64,000 nucleotides of DNA from Henriciella pelagia (GTDB lineage Bacteria; Pseudomonadota; Alphaproteobacteria; Caulobacterales; Hyphomonadaceae), in the NCBI RefSeq assembly GCF_002088945.1, contig NZ_NCSU01000007.1, forward strand, positions 62,001-126,000, written 5' to 3'. Numbering within the stretch: the stretch's first letter is position 1; each line of letters opens with the position of its first letter. The position numbers and the translations under genes are program-made. Below are positions 1 to 8,643 of this stretch, piece after piece. The notes beneath the pieces are model-generated. The model had not been told where the DNA came from. It did not search any database and saw only the letters and a list, made by a program, of their open reading frames with translations.

Positions 1-668
1 CCGCTCTGGATTGCGGCCGTCGCCTCACCGGAGCTGACATAGGCGAGCTGGGCGTCGGCGATCTTGTCGTAGGTGACGGTATTTGTGCGTGTGATGTCCT
101 GCGAGCGGATAACGCCCTGCACGGTCAGCACGCGGACTTCATTGCTGACGCGGGTCTGCTGATAGCCCTGAATGATCAGGTTGCCGTTCGGCTCAAGCCC
201 GATGACGCGGGCAGCAAGCGTGAAGGTCACCTTTTCCGCACGGTTGATCGCGCCATTACCAGTCAGTGCCTGATTGCGGCTGTAATCGATGCCGGGTGAG
301 AGGCTCGCCCCGTTTGGCAGGAAATTGCCCGCAAGATCGGGCAGACCAAAGAGCGCGTCGAGGTTGAAGTCCGCATTCGTGCCGCGATTGCGCGACAGCG
401 AATTCTGCATGCTGGCGCGGTCGTCCATCTCGACGATCACGGTCAGCAGGTCACCGACCGCCTTGGCGCGGCGCATGCTGAGCAGCGAGTCTGAATTGGT
501 TGTCCACAGCGAATTGGTTTGAGACGCAGGGGCCGTCGTGCGCACTTCGCTGGCGACCGAGACGAGCTGCGGTGGCGGCGGCATCTGCGCAGCCTGCTGC
601 TGGGCGGCATTCGAAGCGCAGGCGGCAAGACCGAGTGCGGCGATGGATGTCGGGATCAAGGGTTTCAT
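1..668 (-). CDS. flgH: Flagellar L-ring lipoprotein FlgH, 3' end cut by window edge
   Basis: FlgH forms the outer-membrane L ring around the flagellar rod. The reading frame starts at an ATG whose complement lies at 666-668 and stays open to base 1, so about 222 residues are seen and the C-terminus lies outside the window. The N-terminus has a short hydrophobic signal ending in the lipobox GLAAC (Cys17), as expected for this lipoprotein. The interior contains family-like segments such as SLWT, KAVGDLLTVIVEMDDRA and a beta-rich body. The start overlaps the end of flgA by 4 bases (ATGA), so the two are translationally coupled in the flgF-flgG-flgA-flgH order common in alphaproteobacteria. Confidence 0.93.
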   Translation of the reverse strand, partial: MKPLIPTSIAALGLAACASNAAQQQAAQMPPPPQLVSVASEVRTTAPASQTNSLWTTNSDSLLSMRRAKAVGDLLTVIVEMDDRASMQNSLSRNRGTNADFNLDALFGLPDLAGNFLPNGASLSPGIDYSRNQALTGNGAINRAEKVTFTLAARVIGLEPNGNLIIQGYQQTRVSNEVRVLTVQGVIRSQDITRTNTVTYDKIADAQLAYVSSGEATAAIQS

Positions 669-1069
669 TGTGCGAGCACCCATCCTTCGGCCTGGACGAT
701 GCCATTGACCATTTTGCGTGATTGCAGGTTGAGAACACTGACCGTGTCATTCTGGGCACCCTCGCCCATGGCACGGCCTGTCGTCGTGATTTCGAGACCG
801 CCGCTGATATACTTGACGGTGACGAGCTGGTTGCGGGTCACGAGGCGAGGGGCCTGCGTGTTGTCGAGGCGAACTTCCTGTCCGGCATAGACCGTGCGGC
901 GAACTTCTCGGCCAATCACCGGGCTGTCGGCGACAGAGCCGCCATCCTCGGTCGATACCATTTCCGGCAGGACAATATCGCCCGCACGGATAACGTCGGT
1001 TGCAACGACGCCCTGTGCGCCCGCCATGGCCACGACAGCGCCGGAAACAAGTGAAGCAAGGAGAGCCAT
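665..1069 (-). CDS. flgA: Flagellar P-ring assembly chaperone FlgA (short form)
   Basis: FlgA is the periplasmic chaperone needed to assemble the FlgI P ring. The 134-residue product begins with a hydrophobic signal sequence (about residues 1-23) followed by a single SAF-like domain (VIRAGDIVLPEMV, then RRTVYAGQEVRLDNTQ, then a C-terminal VNGIVQAEGWVLAQ). Enterobacterial FlgA is about 220 residues with an extra N-terminal domain that is absent here; the short form is familiar in alphaproteobacteria. It lies between flgG (2-base gap) and flgH (4-base overlap), and its client FlgI is encoded separately at 11079-12191. Confidence 0.88.
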   Translation of the reverse strand: MALLASLVSGAVVAMAGAQGVVATDVIRAGDIVLPEMVSTEDGGSVADSPVIGREVRRTVYAGQEVRLDNTQAPRLVTRNQLVTVKYISGGLEITTTGRAMGEGAQNDTVSVLNLQSRKMVNGIVQAEGWVLAQ

Positions 1070-1071
1070 GA

Positions 1072-1857
1072 TCAGCGCAGCCTCGTCGTCGCGGCGAGCA
1101 TTTCGTCAGCTGCCGTGATGACCTTGGAGTTCAGCTCATAGCCGCGCTGGGCCTCGATGAGTTCGGAAATTTCCTGCACCACATCGACGCCGGACTCCTC
1201 AAGATAGCCCTGACGGATCTGGCCAACGCCTTCGGTGGCCGGAACGAGCCGGTTTGGCGCGCCGGAGGCTTCGGTCTCGCGGAAGAGGTTGTCCCCCATC
1301 GCCTCAAGGCCCTTCTCATTGACGAAGCGGACGAGAGAGATGTTACCGATGGGCTGGCCGGCGGCTTCGTTGTCGAAATAGGCGACGACTTCGCCATCCG
1401 GGCTGATCGAGACGCGGCGGGCATCCTCCGGGATGACAATGCCGTCGGTAAGCTCATAGCCATCCTTGGTCACAAGCTGGCCGTCGGCGCTGCGGTTGAG
1501 GTTGCCGTCCCGGGTGTAGGCGGACTCACCGGAAGGAAGCGTGATTTCCAGGAAGCCGGCGCCGTCAATGGCCAGGTCGAGCTCTGCGCCCGTCTGGCGC
1601 AGCGCACCCTGCGTGATCTCCATGGAGACCGAGGCAGGCTTTACACCCGTGCCCATCTGGACACCGGCTGGAACGATCGTCCCCGTCTGCGATGTGATTG
1701 TGCCGGGCGTCATGTATTGCTGGTACATGAGGTCTGCGAACTCGGCCGTGCGGGGCCGGTAAGCATTGGTGCTCATATTGGCAATGTTGTTCGAGATGAC
1801 ATCGACGCGCAATTGTTGCGCGGCCATGCCGGTGGCTGCAATCTGCAGTGACTTCAT
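1072..1857 (-). CDS. flgG: Flagellar distal rod protein FlgG
   Basis: FlgG builds the distal rod that passes through the P and L rings. The 261-residue length is typical. The N-terminus has the rod/hook signature (SLQIAATGMAAQQ, then VISNNIANMSTNAYRP) and the C-terminus has the matching helix (GVDVVQEISELIEAQRGYELNSKVI followed by ADEMLAATTRLR, given here in two parts). The central domain contains LAIDGAGFLEI and YTRDGNLNRSADGQLV, both standard for FlgG. A purine-rich AGGGAGG-type ribosome site sits just upstream of the start. It follows flgF in the leftward operon with a 28-base gap. Confidence 0.96.
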   Translation of the reverse strand: MKSLQIAATGMAAQQLRVDVISNNIANMSTNAYRPRTAEFADLMYQQYMTPGTITSQTGTIVPAGVQMGTGVKPASVSMEITQGALRQTGAELDLAIDGAGFLEITLPSGESAYTRDGNLNRSADGQLVTKDGYELTDGIVIPEDARRVSISPDGEVVAYFDNEAAGQPIGNISLVRFVNEKGLEAMGDNLFRETEASGAPNRLVPATEGVGQIRQGYLEESGVDVVQEISELIEAQRGYELNSKVITAADEMLAATTRLR

Positions 1858-1885
1858 AGGGTCCTCCCTTTAATCACATCCAGTG

Positions 1886-2599
1886 TTAGAGTTGGCGCAA
1901 GGTACTGATAAATTTCTCTATTCTTTCGTCTTCGCGTTCGATGAGGGCCTGGCCAGCCTCATAGGCACGCTGCACTTCGATCATGCGCGCAACCTCAAGC
2001 ACCGGCTCGACATTGGACTGTTCGAGCGCGCCCTGAACGACGCGTGGCTCTTCGGCCTGGGCGAAGCCATCCCTGGTGCTGAACATGGTATTGCTCTCGC
2101 GCATCAGCTGCCCGTTCGGAACGACCACGCCGACCTGATCGACAATCAGGCCGTCGGCGGAGATTGTGCCATCACCTGCGATCGAGACGATGCGTGCGTC
2201 TTCGGGAATGGTGATCCCGCCGCCGCCCGCATTGAGGACCTTGTTGCCCGCGCTGTCGATCAGTTCACTCTGCTCGTTGAGCTGGAAATGACCGGCGCGG
2301 CTCAGCATCTGGCCCTGCGGTGTCTCGACGAGGAAATAGCCCTCGCCCTGGATAGCGAGGTCGAACTTGCCGCCCGTGAACCGCAGGCCGCCCTGCTCCA
2401 GGTCAAAGGCGTGTCCGGCGAGCCCGCCCATGGACAGTTCCGGCATGTTCTGGCCGGCCTGGGCCACGAACTCGGCAAAAATGGCGCGGTCGGACTTGTA
2501 TCCGGTCGTGCTGGAGTTTGCGAGATTGTTCGCGACGACCTGCATCTCGTTCATGAGGCCGGTCTGTCTTGCGAGGGCGGCGTAAATGGCATTGGACAT
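1886..2599 (-). CDS. flgF: Flagellar proximal rod protein FlgF
   Basis: FlgF is a proximal rod component. The 237-residue protein begins with the family helix (YAALARQTGLMNEMQVVANN and LANSSTTGYKSD) and ends with VARMIEVQRAYEAGQALIERED and RIEKFISTLRQL, the conserved C-terminal coiled coil. Central motifs are LAIQGEGYFLVETPQG and SRAGHFQLNEQSELI. The start codon overlaps by one base the end of the upstream 604-residue gene, indicating coupling. Rod genes flgB, flgC and fliE are not in this window. Confidence 0.95.
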   Translation of the reverse strand: MSNAIYAALARQTGLMNEMQVVANNLANSSTTGYKSDRAIFAEFVAQAGQNMPELSMGGLAGHAFDLEQGGLRFTGGKFDLAIQGEGYFLVETPQGQMLSRAGHFQLNEQSELIDSAGNKVLNAGGGGITIPEDARIVSIAGDGTISADGLIVDQVGVVVPNGQLMRESNTMFSTRDGFAQAEEPRVVQGALEQSNVEPVLEVARMIEVQRAYEAGQALIEREDERIEKFISTLRQL

Positions 2600-4413
2600 C
2601 AGCGCATCTCCATTGAACTGGCCTGAAGCGAAGCTCCGACGCGTGTGAGGCTGCCCGGAACATCAGCAAGCGCCACGCGGGGCGGCTGTTCGCTGGCGCT
2701 GGCGAGCGCCTTGCGGGCGGTCATGATCTGGTTGAGGGTTGTCTCCCCACCTTCTCCCCCGGCATCGCGGGCGCGCTGGTAGAAGATGTCGGGTACGATG
2801 TGGTGACCGCTTGCGGCATCGGTTTCGACGAGCAGGAGGGCGAAATCCGGATCCGCCGGCAGACGGTCCGACAGCGCCGCGAACCGCGCTGCATCGCCGC
2901 TGCGGACAGCGTCGAGCGCGGCGAGGCGAGTGATCTGTTCAATGCCCGTATTCTGAAGGGCGAGAGCTTCGAGCTGTTTGCCGTCAGCGAGCCGGTAGGC
3001 AAGCTCAGCCTGTGCGATGGCGAGTTGGTCGTCGGAGTCCAGCTTGGCCGAGAGCTTTGCGGACATGGATTTCAGGCCAAGATGGGCAGCAAGGGCAGCG
3101 GCCTCGCCCAGTCTGGCCTCGAGATCTTCGTGGCCATCAAGCAAGTCTTCGCCGTTCAGCAGCGCGTCCATGCCGCGGATGTTCCAGAGCTTCTTCGTGC
3201 TGGCGAGATCAGCTGCGACAAGGTTGGCATAGTGGTCTGCGAGGCGAGCCTGCGCCTCAGGCGACTGTGCTGCCGGAACCGATGCCAGCTGTAGCGTCAT
3301 CCCGTAATCAGCAGCGCGATTGAGATCGCGCAGAAGCACATCCAGGCTGGCTTCGACCGGAATGTCTTCTGGCAGCTGGCCATAATCGTCGACGAGGCGC
3401 GTCACCAGTTCGGTTTCGTATTCGGCATCGATATCCAGCCCTGCGCGTCGCAGCGCCGCGCCGGCTTCGTCGCGATAGGAGAGCCTATTGAAATAGTCGC
3501 GCATGACCTGCTCCGATCCGGGGGTCGCACGCGAGAAATCGTACAGCGCCTTCACGAATTTGAGCCGTGAGTAATACTCGATCTCATCCTTGCTGAAGGT
3601 GGCCAGCAGCTTCTCGATGAGCGTTGCTTCCTTCATGCGAACAAGGGCCGGTATGGCGAGCCCGGCATAGTTCACGCGCAGGCGAAGCGGCATGTGGCGG
3701 AATGAACTGAGCTGCGTCGACAGGATCTGCGCCCCGGAAGGGTCGCCGGCGCGAAGCCGGGCAAGGGCGAGCCAGATGCGGGCCTCCTCATCGCAGTCGG
3801 CGAGATCGGAAAAATAGGATATGTTCGGGAATGACCGCGCTTCCATCAGCCAGGCGAATTCGCGCAGCGCCGTCGACGTCCGGTCGGCCTTGCCAACCAG
3901 CTGCATGCGCGCTTCCTCATTCATGCCGAGAACGAGGTAGGCCTTGGCGAGCAGCGTTCTCGAAGTGTCTGTGTCTTCCGCTCCGAGCACACCTCGCCAG
4001 CTCATCAGGTCGGAATAGGTGCTGAGCTCCCTGAAGTCGGAGAAATCGTAGGCAGAGGTGACCGCGCAACCGGTCTGCACCTCTGCACCCTGGCGCGGCC
4101 GTAGCGAAACCTGTTGCGGTACAGACGCTTCTTCAGGCGCGGCCAGCTGCGCAGATGGCGGTGCGGCCTGCGGTGTGGATGGCGGTGCGGCCTGCGGTGT
4201 GGATGGCATGGCCGGGCCCGTGCCGACAGGCGAAGAGCGTTTCAGGAGCCCTTGGTCAATCGCTTCCTGCACGAAACTGTCAAGCTGCGCCGGCAGCCGG
4301 TCCATCTCGTCGTTCACTACCCCCTGAACGCCTTGAGACGGCTGCTCTGCAGCAGCCGTCTGCGCCAGCGGAATTGCAAGCGCGAAGAGACATATGGGCA
4401 GTCTGTGTGTCAC
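2599..4413 (-). CDS. Exported helical-repeat protein in flagellar operon, unassigned (possible MotC-like role)
   Basis: I do not recognise this 604-residue protein by a named family. It starts with a clear signal peptide (about residues 1-22, ending AAAEQ), followed by a Pro/Ala-rich linker (about 68-100) that contains a short perfect peptide repeat, then a long alpha-helical region with paired-helix, TPR-like segments (for example LLAKAYLVLGMNEEARMQL and IWLALARLRAGDPSGAQIL). It therefore acts in the periplasm. It overlaps motA by 4 bases upstream and flgF by 1 base downstream, so it is co-translated with a stator and a rod gene. Rhizobial MotC is also an exported, Pro-rich, helical protein encoded near motA/motB, and a MotE-like gene (MotC chaperone in rhizobia) is present at 17677; a MotC-like function is inference only. 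Confidence 0.8.
   Translation of the reverse strand: MTHRLPICLFALAIPLAQTAAAEQPSQGVQGVVNDEMDRLPAQLDSFVQEAIDQGLLKRSSPVGTGPAMPSTPQAAPPSTPQAAPPSAQLAAPEEASVPQQVSLRPRQGAEVQTGCAVTSAYDFSDFRELSTYSDLMSWRGVLGAEDTDTSRTLLAKAYLVLGMNEEARMQLVGKADRTSTALREFAWLMEARSFPNISYFSDLADCDEEARIWLALARLRAGDPSGAQILSTQLSSFRHMPLRLRVNYAGLAIPALVRMKEATLIEKLLATFSKDEIEYYSRLKFVKALYDFSRATPGSEQVMRDYFNRLSYRDEAGAALRRAGLDIDAEYETELVTRLVDDYGQLPEDIPVEASLDVLLRDLNRAADYGMTLQLASVPAAQSPEAQARLADHYANLVAADLASTKKLWNIRGMDALLNGEDLLDGHEDLEARLGEAAALAAHLGLKSMSAKLSAKLDSDDQLAIAQAELAYRLADGKQLEALALQNTGIEQITRLAALDAVRSGDAARFAALSDRLPADPDFALLLVETDAASGHHIVPDIFYQRARDAGGEGGETTLNQIMTARKALASASEQPPRVALADVPGSLTRVGASLQASSMEMR
4154..4207. repeat. 24-bp in-frame tandem repeat, about 2.2 copies
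   Basis: Two perfect 24-base copies (4154-4177 and 4178-4201) followed by a 6-base start of a third copy. It is inside the 604-residue exported protein gene and encodes an eight-residue Ser/Pro/Gln/Ala-rich unit in the linker after the signal peptide. Multiples of three bases keep the frame, so copy number could vary between strains without breaking the gene. Confidence 0.95.
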
Positions 4414-5276
4414 GCGGCCTGTTTCAGCCCTTTCAGCGCCTGCTCGATTTCGTTGAAGGATGGACGCACCCGCGCGGGAGCGTGGCGGCGGGCCACCTCT
4501 ACGCAGATGTTGACCGGGTTCTTGTGAAGGTTCGACACCAGCACTTCGCCGATCATCGAGTAAAAGAAATGCTCTTCCATGCGGATCGCCTTGACGCGGG
4601 CGGCGAAGGGGCCAACGACGCCATAGGCAAGGAACACGCCGAGGAAGGTTCCGACGAGCGCGCCGCCAATCATGCCACCAAGGATTTCAGGTGGCTTGTC
4701 GATCGACGCCATGGTCTTGATCACGCCGAGCACAGCCGCGACGATGCCAAGCGCCGGAAGTGCGTCGGCCATGTTCTGCAGGGCGTGCGAACCGTGCAAT
4801 TTCTCTTCCTGCAGACTTTCAAGGTGCTTTTCGAGCAGTTCTTCGACCTGGTGAACATTGTCGAAGTTCATAAGCATCGAACGGATCGTGTCGCAGATCA
4901 TCTCAACCGCGTCGTGATCCTTGAGGATTTTCGGATAGCGTTGGAAGATCGCTGACTGCTGCGGGTCTTCAATATGGACCTCGATGTCGACCGGGTTCTG
5001 GCGCAGCACGTTGAGCAGTTCGGACATCAGGCAAAGAAGGTCCTGATAGTCGGATTTCTTCCACTTCGCGCCGGTGAACGCGGCGACGACATCGCCCATC
5101 GTATGCTTGACCGTGTTGAAATCGTTGGCGGCGAGCAGCGCGCCGATGGCCGCACCACCAATCATCATGCCCTCGAAAGGCAGGGCGTGCATGATGATTT
5201 CCATGTGACCGCCGGCCAGCAGGTAGCCGCCAAACACCATGGCAACAGTGACGATCAGACCAAGAATTGCATTCAC
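4410..5276 (-). CDS. motA: Flagellar stator protein MotA
   Basis: MotA and MotB form the ion-driven stator. The 288-residue length is typical of the proteobacterial proton-type MotA. Transmembrane segments are seen at about residues 3-22 and 33-48, then after the cytoplasmic domain at about 165-190 and 200-225. The third and fourth segments carry conserved sequence (ADALPALGIVAAVLGVIKTM and MIGGALVGTFLGVFLAYGVVGPF, the proline-bearing region). The cytoplasmic loop between helices 2 and 3 carries the charged residues that contact FliG. A strong GAAGGAGGAA site precedes the ATG. Its partner motB is divergent and separated by the FliM-like gene, rather than next door as in many bacteria. Confidence 0.95.
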   Translation of the reverse strand: MNAILGLIVTVAMVFGGYLLAGGHMEIIMHALPFEGMMIGGAAIGALLAANDFNTVKHTMGDVVAAFTGAKWKKSDYQDLLCLMSELLNVLRQNPVDIEVHIEDPQQSAIFQRYPKILKDHDAVEMICDTIRSMLMNFDNVHQVEELLEKHLESLQEEKLHGSHALQNMADALPALGIVAAVLGVIKTMASIDKPPEILGGMIGGALVGTFLGVFLAYGVVGPFAARVKAIRMEEHFFYSMIGEVLVSNLHKNPVNICVEVARRHAPARVRPSFNEIEQALKGLKQAA

Positions 5277-5322
5277 TTATTTCCTCCTTCGCGCCCCTCA
5301 GCGCAGACCCCGTCAAGCCAGA

Positions 5323-6255
5323 TCAAATCTCGGCAATCTCCTGGGCAAAACTTTCCAGAACTGGTGAGGTCAGCTTTAGAGCACGCTTGCCTTTCCAAGT
5401 GCCTAACTCAGCCTGGCTGATCGCGACGCTTCCATGCATGGTCTCTGCACAAAGCGAGAGAATGCCCGGCTCCACATCGGGAAGCGGGATCACCTGTCCA
5501 ACCTCGAAACGGGAGCAGTCGGCCAGGCTGAGCGACAGGCGCTCCAGCACGGCATCCAGCTTGATGGTCGACGTGCGCATCTGCTTGCGCAGATTTGCCT
5601 GCCCTGCCGGGTCGGCGGCCGCCTTTCCCGTCGAGGCTTTTTCATGCATCAGACCGGCATGGCGCGTCAGAGAGGCGGCCTCGTAGAACAGGTGAAGTTC
5701 CGGGAATTCTTCTCCGCCTTCGAGCAGCCAGCCATCCTCTTCGCCCTCCTCGGCGAAGGCGAGGACGACCTTGATCAGCTTTTCCTGGGGGTCGAAACTG
5801 TCAGGAAGGCTTGCCGGATCGACCACGGAAAAATCTGCAGGCAAGTCCGGACCGACCGGAATCGCCTTGGCAAGTTCCTTCCAGAGCGTGCGCGCGGGAT
5901 GATCACACATCAGGCGCAGGAAGAGGCGAGGCGACTGCGAGAGTGTGTCGCTGGCCTGCTTCAGCTTGATGGCGGCGTACCGTCTGGCTGTCGAACTGTC
6001 GAGCGCGACGGCACGCAGGCCAGTGGTCGAGTATGGTAAACAGATATAGCCGAAACGTTCAGACATCTGCTCTTCGGCTTCCTTTCCGTTGAGCGGCGTC
6101 TTCTGGATAACCTGCGCTGCCAGGTCGTGTTCAAAGATTACCTTCGCCCACTTTTCCCCGACCGCTTCCAGCGATGCCCAGAGCGGCTCGCACTGCTGCA
6201 GCACCGGGGAAATCCCACCGGCCGAACGGATTTTCTGGAGGAGGACAGAAGACAA
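5323..6255 (-). CDS. fliM: Divergent FliM-like flagellar switch protein
   Basis: The 310-residue product ends in a SpoA (surface presentation of antigens) domain at about residues 225-305 (STIKLDAVLERLSLSLADCS, then FEVGQVIPLPDVEPGI and LGTWKGKRALKL), the fold shared by FliM and FliN in the C ring. Length matches FliM, and FliG and FliN are elsewhere in the window while no other FliM is. The middle region has the weak shape of a CheC-like domain, but the canonical N-terminal CheY-binding helix of FliM and the usual GGxG motif are not visible. Rhizobial FliM proteins are similarly divergent. Gene placement, 46 bases upstream of motA on the same strand, supports a motor role. Confidence 0.75.
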   Translation of the reverse strand: MSSVLLQKIRSAGGISPVLQQCEPLWASLEAVGEKWAKVIFEHDLAAQVIQKTPLNGKEAEEQMSERFGYICLPYSTTGLRAVALDSSTARRYAAIKLKQASDTLSQSPRLFLRLMCDHPARTLWKELAKAIPVGPDLPADFSVVDPASLPDSFDPQEKLIKVVLAFAEEGEEDGWLLEGGEEFPELHLFYEAASLTRHAGLMHEKASTGKAAADPAGQANLRKQMRTSTIKLDAVLERLSLSLADCSRFEVGQVIPLPDVEPGILSLCAETMHGSVAISQAELGTWKGKRALKLTSPVLESFAQEIAEI

Positions 6256-6273
6256 ACGAAACCTGCAGATACA

Positions 6274-6293
6274 TTAACCAATTCTCCGGTTAA
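6274..6293. promoter_or_regulatory. Inverted repeat TTAACC-N8-GGTTAA between fliM-like gene and motB
   Basis: A perfect 6-bp inverted repeat with an 8-base spacer in the 159-base gap between two divergent genes. It lies about 20-40 bases upstream of the fliM-like start and about 120-140 bases upstream of motB. TTAACC is the half-site of the Caulobacter cell-cycle regulator CtrA, but the 12-base gap between TTAA cores does not match the standard TTAA-N7-TTAA spacing. It may be an operator for another factor. The rest of this gap shows no clear sigma-54 promoter. Confidence 0.4.
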
Positions 6294-6414
6294 CTTCTGG
6301 ATAGATTTGGTAAACGAAGCGTTATTGGAACCGCTGGAATTACGCGGCCCATCTACAGTCTTGCTTGGGAAGCTTCTGCTATACCGACCGCTGAAATCGA
6401 ATTGCGAGCAGGTC

Positions 6415-7245
6415 ATGGCAGAAAAGCCAGCAGGGGTGACTCACGTCACCATTATCAAGCGAAAGAAGGTCGTGAAGGCTGACGGACACCATGGCGGTGC
6501 CTGGAAAGTCGCTTATGCGGACTTCGTGACAGCCATGATGGCATTCTTCCTCCTCATGTGGCTGCTCAATGCCACCACGGAAGAACAGCGCAAAGGTATT
6601 GCCGACTATTTCAACCCGACCATTCCGGTCAGCCGTATCTCCGGCGGCGGGTCTGATGGACTGAATGGCAGCTCGATCTTCACCGAGGAAACCTACGCTC
6701 AGATGGGCACCGGCGCGACGCGCGAGAAATCTGTCGACGCAAACCCCAAGAAGAAAAAGATGGATGACGAACAGATCGCGTCTGATCTGAAGAATTTGCG
6801 TGAGGAGCTCAGCCAGGAGCCGATGCAGCTGTCCGAGCACCTGATGGTGAAGATGACGTCGGAAGGCATCGTGCTGGAAATCATCGATTCCGAAAGCCGC
6901 CCGCTCTTTGAACTTGGCCAGAGTGAGCCGACGCCACTGCTCATCAATCTGCTTGATCGAATTTCCGGGTCGCTGAACACGTTCGACAACGACCTGAAAA
7001 TTGTCGGACATACAGACAACCGTCCGTATCGCGGCAATGGGTCGTATGATAACTGGAACCTGTCGGCTGACCGCGCCAATACGGCCCGCCAGCTCCTGGT
7101 TGGCGACGGCCTGGTCACGGGCCGCCTGCGCGAAGTGTCCGGCCGCGCCGACACCGATCCACTGGTCAAGGAGAATCCGGGCGCGGCCCAGAACCGCCGG
7201 ATCTCAATCACCATCGTCACGAACGCGGATTCCCCAGCCACTTAA
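6415..7245 (+). CDS. motB: Flagellar stator protein MotB
   Basis: MotB anchors the stator to peptidoglycan and carries the ion-binding aspartate. An upstream in-frame start at 6127 exists but would put nearly 100 non-MotB residues inside the divergent gene, so I take the ATG at 6415 (276 residues). The short basic N-terminus leads into one membrane helix, where WKVAYADFVTAMMAFFLLM carries the key Asp after YA. The C-terminal OmpA-like domain (about 150-270) has LKIVGHTDNRPYRG, NLSADRANTARQLL and NRRISI, the peptidoglycan-binding signature. It leads the rightward hook gene run. Confidence 0.95.
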   Translation: MAEKPAGVTHVTIIKRKKVVKADGHHGGAWKVAYADFVTAMMAFFLLMWLLNATTEEQRKGIADYFNPTIPVSRISGGGSDGLNGSSIFTEETYAQMGTGATREKSVDANPKKKKMDDEQIASDLKNLREELSQEPMQLSEHLMVKMTSEGIVLEIIDSESRPLFELGQSEPTPLLINLLDRISGSLNTFDNDLKIVGHTDNRPYRGNGSYDNWNLSADRANTARQLLVGDGLVTGRLREVSGRADTDPLVKENPGAAQNRRISITIVTNADSPAT

Positions 7246-7308
7246 GGGTTATCCGCTTATTAAGGAATCGACTCCACTTTCAGAGAAATCTGACAAAGGA
7301 GTTGTCCA

Positions 7309-8613
7309 GTGACTATATCATCATCCCTGAATGCAGGTGTGATGGGGTTGAATTCCAACGCCACCCGCCTGTCTACCATTTCCGACAATATCGCGAATTC
7401 ATCGACATATGGTTACAAGCGTAGCCAGGTGGAATTCGCCAGCATGGTGCTTGAGCAGAAGTCATCGGCCTACTCCGCCGGCGGTGTTCGCGTCAGCACA
7501 TTCAAGGATATTGCGGCAACGGGATCGTTGATCTCCACGGGCAACGCCACGGACATGGCTGTTGCAGGCCGCGGTCTGCTCCCTGTCACCGACGGCTCCG
7601 GCATTGGTGCACTCGCCTCCGAGCGCGAATTGATGCTGACACCCACCGGGTCCTTCTACGCCGACTCCAATGGCAACCTGCGCACGCAGAGCGGCCTCTA
7701 TCTCCTGGGCTTCCCAGCCGACGGTGACGGCAATGTTGGAAATGTCAGCCGCAATAGCGGCATCAGCCTCGAACCAGTGAACATCTCTGCGTCACAATAT
7801 ACAGCCTCCCCGACGGAGCAGATTGAACTCGGCATCAACCTGCCAGTCGACGCAACCGAGTCCGATGGCACGGGCGATATCTATCCGCTGCCGATTGAAT
7901 ATTTCGACAATCTTGGCCGCGCCCACACGCTGACGCTCGAATTCTCTCCGGTGATCCCAGGTTCCGGCTATTCGAATAACTGGACTGTTGAAATCTTCGA
8001 CAGCGCCGGAAACCCTGCGGCATCGATCGGCGATCTCGACATCACGTTTGACGACACTACCGCGAATGGTGGCCGGATTGCCAGCGTGACCGCCACGAAC
8101 GGCGCGACCTACAATGCCGCTACCGGCCAGGTCACGCTGAACCTGCCGCACGGCAATGTCGATCTCTTCATTGGCCGCCCGGGCGACAGCGCCGGCATCA
8201 CGCAGCTTTCGGCACCTTTCTCGCCAACGGCCGTGGCCAAGGACGGCGCCCCGATTGGCGACCTCCAGTCTGTTGAAATCGACGAGTCAGGCTTCCTGCA
8301 GGCCATCTATAATACCGGCTTCCGCCGGACCCTGTACCAGATCCCGGTCGGAGACGTGCCAAACGCGAACGGGCTGAAGGCACTCGACGCGCAAGCCTAT
8401 GCGGTCTCCGCCGAAAGCGGCAACCTGTATTTCTGGGATGCCGGGACCGGCCCGGTCGGAACGGTATCCGGCTACTCGCTGATGGAATCCACAACGGATA
8501 TCGCATCGGAGCTGACGGATCTCATCGAGACCCAGCGCGCATATTCCTCGAACGCGAAGATTGTCCAGACTGTGGACGAGATGCTTCAGGAAACCACCAA
8601 CCTCAAACGGTAA
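7309..8613 (+). CDS. flgE: Flagellar hook protein FlgE
   Basis: FlgE polymerises into the hook. The 434-residue protein starts with GTG at 7309, 7 bases after a good AAAGGAG site. The N-terminus has the axial-protein helix (LNAGVMGLNSNATRLSTISD, then NIANSSTYGYK) and the C-terminus the matching ELTDLIETQRAYSSNAKIVQ and TVDEMLQETTNLKR. Central FlgE domains include LPIEYFDNLGRAHTLTLEF. FlgD, the hook cap, is not adjacent here. The gap before it (63 bases) shows no confident promoter. Confidence 0.96.
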   Translation: MTISSSLNAGVMGLNSNATRLSTISDNIANSSTYGYKRSQVEFASMVLEQKSSAYSAGGVRVSTFKDIAATGSLISTGNATDMAVAGRGLLPVTDGSGIGALASERELMLTPTGSFYADSNGNLRTQSGLYLLGFPADGDGNVGNVSRNSGISLEPVNISASQYTASPTEQIELGINLPVDATESDGTGDIYPLPIEYFDNLGRAHTLTLEFSPVIPGSGYSNNWTVEIFDSAGNPAASIGDLDITFDDTTANGGRIASVTATNGATYNAATGQVTLNLPHGNVDLFIGRPGDSAGITQLSAPFSPTAVAKDGAPIGDLQSVEIDESGFLQAIYNTGFRRTLYQIPVGDVPNANGLKALDAQAYAVSAESGNLYFWDAGTGPVGTVSGYSLMESTTDIASELTDLIETQRAYSSNAKIVQTVDEMLQETTNLKR

Positions 8614-8643
8614 GAAGCGGCCAGTTGAAAGGGCCTCACTTCC

